In this document: piece by piece, positions 24,098-32,930 of the stretch | How the letters are laid out: every line of letters begins with the position of its first letter | Position numbering within the stretch: the first letter of the stretch is position 1 | DNA from: Parasedimentitalea huanghaiensis | Lineage (GTDB): Bacteria > Pseudomonadota > Alphaproteobacteria > Rhodobacterales > Rhodobacteraceae | Length of the DNA stretch: 64,000 nucleotides | Direction: 5' to 3' | Assembly: GCF_009753675.1 (NCBI RefSeq) | Contig: NZ_WQLV01000005.1 | Span: forward strand, 248,001-312,000 | Program-made: the position numbers and the translations under genes | The notes under the pieces: model-generated | Told to the model about the DNA's origin: nothing | What the model saw: only the letters and a program-made list of their open reading frames with translations | Databases searched by the model: none

Positions 24098-25276
24098 CTA
24101 GTTGGCGTTTTTGGTCCACCACCCTCCGGGCTTTTTACGCGCTCCATGGGATTTGGATAACCGCAACGCCAGATGGCGCAGTGGGGACAGGGCAAGTTTG
24201 AGCCACAACCTATGTTGTGGCTTGGTATAGTCGCGGTTGAAGGGACAAACCCGCATGCAGATGGCGCAGTCCGAGGACAGCTTGGCCCAGAACGAGAAGC
24301 ATTTCTCGGCATCAGACGTCCATTTGCGCACGCCTTTGATCGCCGAGACATTGCTGCCGCCCACCTCAGGCGGGCCAAAGGGCAAGGCTTTGACCGGGCA
24401 GGCAGTGGCGCATTTGGTGCAAATGTCGCAAAAATCGCGCACACCTTTGGGGTTGGCACTGTCATGGGATAGCGGCAGGTTGGTGAAGATCTTGGAGAAC
24501 CGCAAACGGGGGCCAAATTCAGGGGTGATGACCATCTGGTTGCGAGCATATTCGCCCAGACCGGCCTTGACCGCATAGGGGATGACCAACCCGGTGTCAT
24601 TCATTGAGGGGACAGCCTCATACCCTAAATTGCGGATATAGGCGGCCAGTTGCATCACAATGGATGCTTCGTGGCTATACTCGCGCCCCGTCGCTGCCCC
24701 GGCCAGTGCAGACGGGTAGGTGGCGACAAGCTCCTCGTCCATCTCATGGCCCAGAACAATCACGTTTGTCAGGCCCTCTGGCAAATCATGCGGCGCGTCA
24801 GTCATGTCGCGAGTATCAACGCGGCTGGTATACAGCCAGCGTTCATCCAGATCGGTGACACCACAGAGATCAGCACCAAAGAACTTGGCGATACGTTTGA
24901 TCTCAGCCGACATTTGCGTCGGGTCATCAACCTCAATGGTTTCATCGGCAACAGGGGTGTCAGATTGGATCGGCGCCTGAAACCCCTGACGCAGGCCCTG
25001 ATCTGCGGTGCGGTTCGACACCATGTCCGAGATCAGCCAAGAGGCGTTGCGCAGGGCGAAATCACGGCGGCTAAACCCATCACCACGGCGTGGCGCGGCT
25101 TCCATCCGGTAGGAGGCAAAGAATTTAGCACTGTGTTTTGAGATCACCCGATCATCCCAAAAGGCACGGGTGAAAATGTCGTTGCGCTGGGCAAAGCCCT
25201 CAAAATCATCGGTGACGTCGATGCCAGCGTTGGCGTCGCCATCACGTTGGGGCGGAGTGTTGTTGGGCCAGACCAT
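24098..25276 (-). CDS. Reductive-dehalogenase-like corrinoid/Fe-S protein
   Basis: A 392-residue protein with two [4Fe-4S] motifs, CDICTKCATACP and, further on, CAICMRVCPF with an earlier Cys in EKCFSF. The preceding segment IRNLGYEAVP...IPYAVKAGLGEYARN...ITPEFGPRLRFSKIFTNLPL follows the corrinoid-binding domain pattern of reductive dehalogenases (RdhA), and more distantly QueG. There is no Tat signal, so it would be cytoplasmic, as in the respiration-independent RdhA group. Those usually carry a reductase domain, which is absent here. Substrate unknown. It is followed by a CbiX-like chelatase, which fits corrinoid use. Confidence 0.72.
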   Translation of the reverse strand: MVWPNNTPPQRDGDANAGIDVTDDFEGFAQRNDIFTRAFWDDRVISKHSAKFFASYRMEAAPRRGDGFSRRDFALRNASWLISDMVSNRTADQGLRQGFQAPIQSDTPVADETIEVDDPTQMSAEIKRIAKFFGADLCGVTDLDERWLYTSRVDTRDMTDAPHDLPEGLTNVIVLGHEMDEELVATYPSALAGAATGREYSHEASIVMQLAAYIRNLGYEAVPSMNDTGLVIPYAVKAGLGEYARNQMVITPEFGPRLRFSKIFTNLPLSHDSANPKGVRDFCDICTKCATACPVKALPFGPPEVGGSNVSAIKGVRKWTSDAEKCFSFWAKLSSDCAICMRVCPFNRDYTKPQHRLWLKLALSPLRHLALRLSKSHGARKKPGGWWTKNAN

Positions 25277-25356
25277 GTCGCGAAGCTAGCGACCCGTGCA
25301 GGGGGGCGCAACATCTTCTGTGGCCGCCAATCCCCGGGAAGTATCCCGCCCTGTTT

Positions 25357-26232
25357 TCAGGAGAAAATCGCAGTGATCCAATCCCGTACGTGCATTTCTT
25401 CGGCGCTGTTGGGGCCCGATCCTGTGGTCGGCATCAAGTAATGTCCCTGACCCATAGGTATCTCAAAATCCTTCACCCGTGTAATCCGACCCTGATCCAA
25501 AGCTGCTTGCGCGTACCGGTGCATGATCATTGCCACACCTGCACCCGCTGCGGCCATCTCGATGGCGGCCAGTGATGTATCCGTCAACAAGTCGGCGTGA
25601 CCATCCTTTGGGTCCAATTCGTGGCTCTTGGAGAAGCGCAGCCAATTGTCTTGGTAGCCATGAATGTGAATCAGGTTTTGGCTGAGAATATCGCGGGCAT
25701 TGGTCAGTTGGGCGGCCAGTCTCGGCGAGGCCACTGGAATCACATGTTCAGTGGAGAGCAGATGAGCGCGACGGTCAAACCAGCTGGAGGGCCCAAGGCG
25801 CAGGTCGATGTCCACATCATTGTCACTGGTGCTATCCGCCCAGATTGCAGAGATCAGCCGCAGTTTGATGTGTGGGTGCTGGATCTGAAATTCACTAAGA
25901 CGCGGTGCGATCCACAAGACTGCGGTTGAGATCGGGGCCCGCAGGGTAATGACGCGGGCTTCCATGGGGCGCAGCAATCCGCGGGTGGAATAGGCAATAT
26001 CATCCAGTGCCTGCGCGACGGTTGGGTAATAGGCATGACCCAATGCCGTCAATTCCAGATGACGGGCACGACGCAGGAAGAGCGCGACGCCGAAACTCGC
26101 CTCCAGACTGCGGATCTGATGCGAGACAGCGGCTTGGCTTAACCCCAGCTCTTCGGCGGCGGCGGTAAAACTGCGCAACCGGGCTGACGCCTCAAATGCA
26201 CGCAGCCAGACAAGATTGGGAAGATCGGACAT
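25357..26232 (-). CDS. LysR-family transcriptional regulator (GcvA-like)
   Basis: A 291-residue LysR regulator. The N-terminal winged helix-turn-helix (about 1-60: WLRAFEASARLRSFTAAAEELGLS, shown in part, and QAAVSHQIRSLE) is followed by a substrate-binding domain of the GcvA type. It is divergent from the dehydrogenase at 26336 with about 100 bp between, the usual arrangement for a LysR and its target. The inducer is unknown. The start is at the ATG 26232. Confidence 0.93.
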   Translation of the reverse strand: MSDLPNLVWLRAFEASARLRSFTAAAEELGLSQAAVSHQIRSLEASFGVALFLRRARHLELTALGHAYYPTVAQALDDIAYSTRGLLRPMEARVITLRAPISTAVLWIAPRLSEFQIQHPHIKLRLISAIWADSTSDNDVDIDLRLGPSSWFDRRAHLLSTEHVIPVASPRLAAQLTNARDILSQNLIHIHGYQDNWLRFSKSHELDPKDGHADLLTDTSLAAIEMAAAGAGVAMIMHRYAQAALDQGRITRVKDFEIPMGQGHYLMPTTGSGPNSAEEMHVRDWITAIFS

Positions 26233-26335
26233 CTGTTGCTAATTTTATTGGGGTCAGGAGGTGTTATTATTCGTTTCATTATCAGGTTGGGTCAAGTTAG
26301 CCGTGGATCAGCAGTGATCTTCAGGGGATGAACAC

Positions 26336-27304
26336 ATGACAATGGGACTGAACGTAGGCTTTATCGGCCTTGGCAATGTGGGTGCCAAACTGGCGGGTAG
26401 CCTGCTCCGCAATGGTGTGGATTTGGTTGCGCATGATTTGAATCCAGATCTTGTGCAGGGTTTTGTTGCTAGAGGTGCAAAGGCAGGTGATTGCGCTGCG
26501 GCGCTGATGCGGGATTGTGACGTCGTGATCACCTGTCTTCCCTCGCCAACTGCGTCAGATGCGGTACTGCAGGAAATGTTGCCTGAGGTGACCGAAGGTA
26601 AGGTTTGGATGGAGATGTCCACCACCGATGAGGCTGAAGTACGACGTTTGGGGGCCGCAGTGATTGCACGTGGCGGTGCAGCGGTCGAATGCCCGGTTTC
26701 GGGCGGGTGTCATCGGGCTGATACCGGCAATATCTCAATCTTTGCGGGCTGCGACCGCCCCACGTTTGAACGTATCTTGCCGCTGCTCATCCTGATGGGG
26801 CGTCGTGTGTTGCACACAGGCGAGATAGGAACGGCCAGCATCTTGAAGGTGATGACCAACTATCTCGCCACTGCTAACTTGCTGACACTATCAGAGGCCA
26901 TGGTGACGATGAAAGCCGCTGGACTGGATATGGCAACCACCTATGAAGCGATCAAGATCAGCTCGGGCACATCGTTCACCCACGAAACGGAAAGCCAGCT
27001 GATCCTGTCCGGGGCAAGAGATGTAAATTTCACCATTGATCTGGTACTCAAAGATATCGGATTGTTCCAGGCCATTGCAGATCGCAATGACGTTCCGCTG
27101 GAATTGTCCCCTGAAATTATTCGTATCATGAAAGACGGGCAGCAACGTTATGGGGAGCGGGCTCAGTCTGATCGCATTATCGAACGGTTGGAAGAGGTGA
27201 CCGGGCATAAGGTTCTGGCAGATGGCTTTCCAACTGAACTGATCGACGATGAGCCAGAAGAGGCAGGCTATGAGGTGGTGATCAACCGTGAAGCAGCGCA
27301 ATAG
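26336..27304 (+). CDS. Beta-hydroxyacid dehydrogenase family NAD(P)-dependent oxidoreductase
   Basis: A 322-residue enzyme of the 3-hydroxyisobutyrate / tartronate-semialdehyde reductase family. Seen: Rossmann motif GFIGLGNVG near residue 9-17, ECPVSGG substrate loop, and the catalytic lysine in TASILKVMTNYL. It oxidises a 3-hydroxyacid with NAD(P). The exact substrate is not readable. A C-terminal extension of about 20 residues is acidic and unusual. GGGGATG lies upstream of the ATG, and the divergent LysR gene is its probable regulator. Confidence 0.9.
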   Translation: MTMGLNVGFIGLGNVGAKLAGSLLRNGVDLVAHDLNPDLVQGFVARGAKAGDCAAALMRDCDVVITCLPSPTASDAVLQEMLPEVTEGKVWMEMSTTDEAEVRRLGAAVIARGGAAVECPVSGGCHRADTGNISIFAGCDRPTFERILPLLILMGRRVLHTGEIGTASILKVMTNYLATANLLTLSEAMVTMKAAGLDMATTYEAIKISSGTSFTHETESQLILSGARDVNFTIDLVLKDIGLFQAIADRNDVPLELSPEIIRIMKDGQQRYGERAQSDRIIERLEEVTGHKVLADGFPTELIDDEPEEAGYEVVINREAAQ

Positions 27305-27389
27305 ACTACCCAATTGTGGGGGCTGTTCGTTTTATCCATTTCAAGCTAAACCCAGCGCGCGCCTTTGATCGGCGCGACATGGGGAGTGA

Positions 27390-27884
27390 ATGATGAGCGA
27401 CGAAATCGTGGCAACGGTAAAGGCCTCCGAAGCACGCCGATATATGGGGGTAGGGATGCTCTCGATGGTCGGCGGACTGGTCATCTATGTGGCGCTATCT
27501 ACACCACCTTCGATGGCCTGGCTGGTCTTTCTGCTGGTGGTCGGGTCGGCCGCACTCTGGCTGGCGGCGCGAATGTGGCAAGCCACCCAATTTCAGATCG
27601 AGCTGACCAAGACTGAACTGCGCTGCACCGATGGCAACGTAATTGCGCGGATTGACGATATTCAGAACATCGACCGGGGGTTCTTTGCGTTCAAACCATC
27701 GAATGGATTTCTGATCAAAACCAAAACTCCAGCCAGTCGTATCTGGCGGCCTGGATTGTGGTGGCGTTTCGGTCGACAGATTGGCGTTGGCGGAGTGACA
27801 CCAGGATCCCAGAGCAAAGCGATGTCGGAAATCCTGGCCGCGATGCTAGCAATGCGCGACCAGGCAGGGGATGGTAAACTTTAG
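27390..27884 (+). CDS. Small membrane protein, PH-like, unknown
   Basis: A 164-residue protein with two adjacent membrane helices (about 20-39 and 43-62) followed by a beta-rich soluble domain (IELTKTELRCTDGNVIARIDDI), a layout seen in bacterial PH-domain/YcxB-like membrane proteins. No firm family. GGGGAG precedes two consecutive ATG codons (27390 and 27393); either may be used. Its end overlaps the end of the convergent Tad gene. Confidence 0.72.
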   Translation: MMSDEIVATVKASEARRYMGVGMLSMVGGLVIYVALSTPPSMAWLVFLLVVGSAALWLAARMWQATQFQIELTKTELRCTDGNVIARIDDIQNIDRGFFAFKPSNGFLIKTKTPASRIWRPGLWWRFGRQIGVGGVTPGSQSKAMSEILAAMLAMRDQAGDGKL

Positions 27885-28480
27885 TCTATTGCGTCAACGG
27901 CGTCATCATGAGCTCCGCCACTTAGTGTTGACCCTTCAAACACGATTTGTGGGGCAAAACGTGGCCGGGTGAAGACAAAGTTGAAGATTTCCATGCTTGG
28001 GAGGCCAATTTGAAAAGCTGTGTCGACGTTGTTTTGCGTTTCAACCAAAATGACCCGTTCTTGGTCTGGCATGGTGGGCAAACTGCTCTCAACATCGCTG
28101 ATTGTGCCATCCGACCAGGCACTGAGGGCCGTGCCACGTACAACTGACCAGTCAACATAGTAGCGATTATCCTCTTCATCCCAGCGAATGACCGAAACAC
28201 GCAATGAGATTGCCGAGTCCGAGCGGATGAGAAGCTCAGTCAGTTTATGCATGCTATCAATGTAATCGTTGTTGATGGCATTGGTCTCGCGAGAGATCAG
28301 ATCTGATACCGTATAGGCGGCCTTCAGGTTTGCACTTTCCTGCTTGAACGCGTCGAAAAAGGTGTAGATCGACGCAAAGATCAACAGCAAAAAGGGAGCG
28401 TAGAAGGCAAATTCGACTGAGACCATCCCCTCTGTTTCGCGGCGGAATGCTTTTAGGCGGTTTGTGAAAAGTTTTTTCAT
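27881..28480 (-). CDS. TadE/TadG-like pilus assembly protein
   Basis: A 199-residue TadE-like pseudopilin. The N-terminus has the basic leader and the TadE hallmark GMVSVEFAFYAPFLLLIFA (one membrane helix, about 18-42, with the conserved Glu). The rest is a periplasmic domain. It belongs to the Tad (Flp pilus) machinery, where TadE/F/G form minor pilins. It is third in a minus-strand operon, 2 bases after the second TadE-like gene. The core tad motor and flp pilin genes are outside the window. Confidence 0.88.
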   Translation of the reverse strand: MKKLFTNRLKAFRRETEGMVSVEFAFYAPFLLLIFASIYTFFDAFKQESANLKAAYTVSDLISRETNAINNDYIDSMHKLTELLIRSDSAISLRVSVIRWDEEDNRYYVDWSVVRGTALSAWSDGTISDVESSLPTMPDQERVILVETQNNVDTAFQIGLPSMEIFNFVFTRPRFAPQIVFEGSTLSGGAHDDAVDAID

Positions 28481-28482
28481 GA

Positions 28483-29019
28483 CTACCTCGGTTCCTGAAC
28501 AAATGCAGAGGAGGCAAACAGGCTAACCCGACCTTCGCCATCTTTGTGCAAGCTGTTTCCCAAGCCCCAGAATGGGAAGATGGGTTCAAATTTCATACAG
28601 GCTCGAATGAACATCAGTTCATTGGACTGGCCATTGGTGAATTCGCGCACAGGCAGAACGACTTCGGCCTGATCGATGCAGTCCGGAACCTCGTTGATGC
28701 CGGCCCAGTTAAAGGGATCAACCTGAACCATTTCCAAACGCAATGAGGTGCCGCAATCGTCGATGAAACCAGACCGATCGCAGATCGCGTTACGAATACC
28801 GTCGTGGGTTTGACCCGTGCCGGTCCCCAGTCTCAGGTCTCTCACAGTTTGGTCCATAGCCCGTTCAAGCATCGTTTGCCGGATCGTAATCAGTCCCAAT
28901 TCTACTGTGGACAACAGAATTATGATAAAGGCCGGGACCACGAGGGCAAATTCAACCGTGGAGCTGCCGTCTTCGCGGGAGCGAAAGTTGCGGATCGAGT
29001 TTTGAATGCGCGTAATCAT
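28483..29019 (-). CDS. TadE-like pseudopilin
   Basis: A 178-residue protein with the TadE-like N-terminal signature REDGSSTVEFALVVPAFIII (conserved Glu after Val) forming one membrane helix, and a periplasmic domain with five cysteines that may pair. It overlaps the upstream vWA gene by 4 bases (ATGA) and is followed 2 bases later by the other TadE-like gene, so the three are co-expressed. Confidence 0.9.
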   Translation of the reverse strand: MITRIQNSIRNFRSREDGSSTVEFALVVPAFIIILLSTVELGLITIRQTMLERAMDQTVRDLRLGTGTGQTHDGIRNAICDRSGFIDDCGTSLRLEMVQVDPFNWAGINEVPDCIDQAEVVLPVREFTNGQSNELMFIRACMKFEPIFPFWGLGNSLHKDGEGRVSLFASSAFVQEPR

Positions 29020-30701
29020 TGGGTGAGCCTCAGTTGGCGGATCGACGTTGCAATCGAGGCAAACGCCTCCGAGATTTCTAGACCGTCCACGTCAAAGTAG
29101 TGGGCGTCCGAGCTGGCACAGTCTTGGAGCACTGCCTGTCCACCGCTGGGGGCCTCAAAGCCAATTGTGTAGACGATTATACCGGCACCTTTGGCTGCGT
29201 CGCATATGCTCTTGGTTCGGGCGTTCTTGGTGCTGGTGCCGTAAGAGTCGTAAACACCATAGTACCACTCACTCCTGGCAGAACTGGAACCCATCCAATC
29301 GCCGTAGATGTAATTGTAGTTGTACTTCAGAGACGTGTACGCCCAAAGGTCAGCATAGCTAAGTCGCACCGGGTCTCCCGGTTCATCAACACGGCTGTAA
29401 CAGCTGCTGCTGGTACACAACGATGCCCCTTCGCCAAACGGATGATCTTCCCATTGACCATAGCTATAGTCCGCTCTCCGGTCCCAATAGTATTGATTGT
29501 AGGCCGGGACGTAGGTGGAGTACCGCCGCCTGTCTCTGTCAGAGTTATGCGTATAGAATATGTTCGAGTCACCGCGGCGATGGTCATCTTCGATGTAGTA
29601 CTGTGAGGTATTCTGACCGTCAGTCATCAGCACCACAATTTTGATCGTATCTCCGTCAGTATAGCTGGATGGTCGGGCAGCAAAGTCGACTGGAATAATT
29701 GCGTCAGGGCCCGAGGTAAGTGCACTGATCGCAGGCTGAGCACTGGGGTCCAGTAATGTCGTTCCCCATTTCATTCCGATATCGATAGAGGTGTTACCCC
29801 AGGCCGAAAGATTGCCAATAAAGGCTTTCAGCGTTGCAGCACTCTTTTCGAAGAGTAACATTTCGCGGCTCTCACGGGGATCGCAGACAGGTTTGTCCAC
29901 CAATCTAGGTGTCGTATATCTGGTGCGGTAGTCATAACTCGCCCAAGGGCTGAAATGCATCGTGCGTTCCAGCTCGGCGGTGTTTGACAGGACCGTTGTA
30001 TTATAGTCGGACGATTCAAAGTTAATGCAGCGCGAGTAATTGTGTTCATCTGTGACGTTGTATTGGTTGAACAACTCATCAGGTGCAGACACCTGCGTAG
30101 CGTAGGGGATGATCGAAATAGACATCTTACCATCGGTGGTATTGGCCACCATTGTATCGATGAAGTCTTTCGCCGCGACTTTTAGCCGGCTGAGGCGACT
30201 GTTTGAGTTCATCGAGCCAGAGACATCCAGCACCAGTGAGATTTCCAACCCATCAATACTTTCTTCAGCCGTCGCAACCGCATTGAGCGGCATAGTGGAA
30301 ACACCTGTGAAGTTTAGGAATTGTGTGATGAAATCTGTTTCGATTGTGCTTGATACCCGACGGTATCCCAAACCGATTTCCGAGGTTGGTGTCTGGTAAT
30401 AGTCAGCCATGCCCGATTTGGTCAGGTAGTCGAGAACCACTGCTGCGGGCGTCTGGGTCTGATCCAGATCTGCTGCAGCCAGAACCGCCCGGTCCAGGGT
30501 ATACTGTAACTGTGTGCGGTCACGTTCCATCCGCATCAGATCGACGCCAATGCCACCCACCGCCAACATCGAAAGAAATGTCGCAATGGTGGGTTTGATC
30601 AGGACGCCGTCTTCTTCCCGTGCGTACCGTCGCAAGGCGACCCAACAGGGGCGGGTCATGTTTGTGGATAGGGCAGTTGTTTCGCGAAGGCGCGTTAGCA
30701 T
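29016..30701 (-). CDS. TadG-like pilus protein with von Willebrand factor A domain
   Basis: A 561-residue Tad-associated surface protein. An N-terminal membrane helix of TadG type (PTIATFLSMLAVGGIGVDLMR region, about 37-55) is followed by the family feature LDRAVLAAAD. From about residue 150 there is a vWA domain with the MIDAS motif DVSGSMNS. The second half contains a long Tyr/Asp/Arg-rich insertion and cysteine pairs before the last vWA strands. The start at 30701 is set by GGAGAGG six bases upstream. vWA minor pilins can act in surface adhesion or sensing. Confidence 0.88.
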   Translation of the reverse strand: MLTRLRETTALSTNMTRPCWVALRRYAREEDGVLIKPTIATFLSMLAVGGIGVDLMRMERDRTQLQYTLDRAVLAAADLDQTQTPAAVVLDYLTKSGMADYYQTPTSEIGLGYRRVSSTIETDFITQFLNFTGVSTMPLNAVATAEESIDGLEISLVLDVSGSMNSNSRLSRLKVAAKDFIDTMVANTTDGKMSISIIPYATQVSAPDELFNQYNVTDEHNYSRCINFESSDYNTTVLSNTAELERTMHFSPWASYDYRTRYTTPRLVDKPVCDPRESREMLLFEKSAATLKAFIGNLSAWGNTSIDIGMKWGTTLLDPSAQPAISALTSGPDAIIPVDFAARPSSYTDGDTIKIVVLMTDGQNTSQYYIEDDHRRGDSNIFYTHNSDRDRRRYSTYVPAYNQYYWDRRADYSYGQWEDHPFGEGASLCTSSSCYSRVDEPGDPVRLSYADLWAYTSLKYNYNYIYGDWMGSSSARSEWYYGVYDSYGTSTKNARTKSICDAAKGAGIIVYTIGFEAPSGGQAVLQDCASSDAHYFDVDGLEISEAFASIATSIRQLRLTQ

Positions 30702-31035
30702 TTCAATCCTCTCCGGCCCATAAACGGAATTGGGCCCGCATGGATACAGTTGCAATAATTCAAATCGTTAATGCTTGATGAAGATGGCGGAAATGGGGCG
30801 CTCATATGGTGTTAATATTCAATTAAGCTATAAAATTAAGGCAATTTTGTGCTGAATTTGATTGGCCTCTTGGTTCGCCGTCTCCTGACGGTTAGGGGGA
30901 ATGCTGGCGTCGAATCGTCAAAAACAAGATTTTTGGAATGGGAATGGTCAAAAAGGTCGCACTTCTTAAAGAAGTCGTCATAACTTGGTTGTGACAAAGG
31001 GAGGCGAGTCGCCTCAAGATCATGGAGAACAGCTA
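30702..31035. promoter_or_regulatory. Divergent promoter region, tad genes / glutamate dehydrogenase
   Basis: 334 bp between the divergent tad and gdh genes. The part 30760-30860 is AT-rich and likely contains both promoters. No operator could be identified. Confidence 0.4.
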
Positions 31036-32466
31036 ATGAGCAATCTCAACGAACCCAGTTTCCGCGAAAGTGTGGACCTGATGTTCAGCCGGGCAGTCGC
31101 CCTGATGGACCTACCACCTGGGTTGGAAGAGAAAATCCGGGTCTGCAACGCCACTTATACCGTGCGCTTTGGTGTGCGCCTGCGCGGTGAGATCCAGACC
31201 TTTACCGGATATCGTTCGGTGCACTCCGAACATATGGAGCCGGTCAAAGGCGGTATTCGTTTTGCGATGGGCGTGAACCAGGATGAGGTCGAAGCGCTGG
31301 CGGCGCTGATGACTTACAAATGTGCGCTGGTTGAGGCCCCGTTTGGCGGCTCCAAAGGTGGGCTGTGCATTGATCCACGCCAGTATGAAGAACATGAGCT
31401 GGAGCGGATTACCCGTCGCTTTGCCTATGAGCTGGCCAAACGAGACCTGATCCATCCCAGCCAGAACGTTCCCGCGCCAGATATGGGCACGGGAGAACGT
31501 GAAATGGCATGGATCGCTGACCAATATGCACGCATGAATACAACTGATATCAATGCGCGTGCTTGTGTTACGGGTAAGCCGCTGAATGCTGGCGGCATTG
31601 CTGGCCGCGTCGAGGCCACGGGGCGTGGCGTTCAATATGCGCTGCAGGAATTCTTCCGTGATCCGCGTGATATGGAACAGGCTGGCCTGACTGGGTCGCT
31701 GGATGGCAAACGGGTCATTGTGCAGGGACTGGGGAATGTGGGCTACCACGCCGCCAAGTTCCTGAGCGAAGAAGACGGCGCAAAGGTCATCGGCATTATT
31801 GAATATGATGGTGGCCTTTATGACGCCAACGGTCTGGATGTAGAAGCTGTCCGTCAGTGGATTGGCCAGCACGGAGGCGTTAAGGGTTACCCTGACGCGA
31901 CCTATTCCGAGGATGGTTCACCACTGCTCGAAGCCGAGTGCGACATCCTGGTGCCCGCCGCACTGGAAGGGGTGATCAACCTCTCCAACGCAGCCCGTAT
32001 TAAGGCCCCACTGATCATCGAAGCAGCCAACGGTCCTGTGACGGCTGGCGCAGACGAGATCCTGCGGGACAAGGGTATCGTGATAATCCCAGATATGTAT
32101 GCCAACGCAGGTGGTGTGACGGTGTCCTATTTTGAATGGGTTAAAAACCTGTCGCACATCCGCTTTGGTCGGATGCAACGCCGCCAGGAAGAAGCACGCC
32201 ATCAGCTGGTTCTGAACGAACTGGAACAGCTGGAAAACGTGATGGAAGGCCGCTGGTCAATGTCACCCGGTTTCCGCCAGAAATATCTGCGTGGTGCGGG
32301 TGAGCTGGAACTGGTGCGTTCGGGCCTCGATGACACTATGCGGATTGCATATCAGTCAATGCGTGAAGTTTGGCACAGCCGTGATGATGTCACCGATCTG
32401 CGGACCGCTGCCTATCTGGTGTCGATCGGCAAGGTGGCTGCCAGCTACCGCGCCAAAGGACTGTAA
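31036..32466 (+). CDS. gdhA: Glu/Leu/Phe/Val dehydrogenase, probable glutamate dehydrogenase
   Basis: A 476-residue enzyme interconverting glutamate and 2-oxoglutarate plus ammonium with NAD(P). Substrate-binding GGIRFAMGV and catalytic PFGGSKGGL lysine motif are in the N-terminal half; the dinucleotide fold with VQGLGNVGYH follows at about 230. The C-terminal segment is longer than in hexameric GDHs of about 420 residues and resembles the alphaproteobacterial group. The ATG at 31036 with GGAGAAC upstream is preferred over an earlier frame opening at 30985. Confidence 0.92.
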   Translation: MSNLNEPSFRESVDLMFSRAVALMDLPPGLEEKIRVCNATYTVRFGVRLRGEIQTFTGYRSVHSEHMEPVKGGIRFAMGVNQDEVEALAALMTYKCALVEAPFGGSKGGLCIDPRQYEEHELERITRRFAYELAKRDLIHPSQNVPAPDMGTGEREMAWIADQYARMNTTDINARACVTGKPLNAGGIAGRVEATGRGVQYALQEFFRDPRDMEQAGLTGSLDGKRVIVQGLGNVGYHAAKFLSEEDGAKVIGIIEYDGGLYDANGLDVEAVRQWIGQHGGVKGYPDATYSEDGSPLLEAECDILVPAALEGVINLSNAARIKAPLIIEAANGPVTAGADEILRDKGIVIIPDMYANAGGVTVSYFEWVKNLSHIRFGRMQRRQEEARHQLVLNELEQLENVMEGRWSMSPGFRQKYLRGAGELELVRSGLDDTMRIAYQSMREVWHSRDDVTDLRTAAYLVSIGKVAASYRAKGL

Positions 32467-32487
32467 ACCACCAATCATAAGATTAAG

Positions 32488-32515
32488 ACGGCGCGCTGAC
32501 ATCAGTGCGCCGTTT
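32488..32515 (+). terminator. Terminator of glutamate dehydrogenase gene
   Basis: ACGGCGC and GCGCCGT form the outer stem, extended inward by CTGA/TCAG, followed by TTTT. It lies 22 bp after the stop codon. Confidence 0.8.
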
Positions 32516-32930
32516 TACGTTATGATGTCTCTTAGCCCATCTGAGACGCTGAAAGCGGGCTGATGAAATCCAGGGCCAGAAACCTTAGCGGCAGCTAAAA
32601 TATCACAGCTGTGACCGTCTTTTCCAGATCGGCTCCATTCCTAATCATATTCTTGGGTGTTCTTCAGGCCTTATCGAATGGGGGCATTTGATCAGTGTTG
32701 AGCCTGCGCCAGGGGTAAGATTTGGGTGCCGCCAAAGAACGACGCAGGATGTCGCAATCTTCACTAGACAGATCTGCCCAGTGCATGCACTTGTACCGAG
32801 ACCAGCGGCCGGACCAAAGTGTTTCTTTCAATAGGGGTAGGAGCACGCCGGGAAAGCGGCTAGCAATGCTCTAGCGGGATACGGCAGCCAGTTTGGTGGT
32901 GTCCCAATATTTTGAATTTGGAGGTATGCC
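32516..32930. other. Region upstream of soxB, no firm gene
   Basis: 415 bp. A possible 60-codon minus-strand frame (32664-32846, GTG start, weak ribosome site) has a protein-like composition but no family support. The right end contains TTTGGAGGT, the ribosome site of soxB, and presumably its promoter. Confidence 0.35.

Noticed and set aside
24098-25276. Epoxyqueuosine reductase QueG
   Set aside because: The Fe-S layout is shared, but the AGLGEY...ITPEFGPR...F(T/S)NLPL pattern and the spacing fit the reductive dehalogenase family better.
32664-32846. 60-codon minus-strand frame upstream of soxB
   Set aside because: Protein-like composition but GTG start, weak ribosome site and no family; kept only as a note in the intergenic entry.
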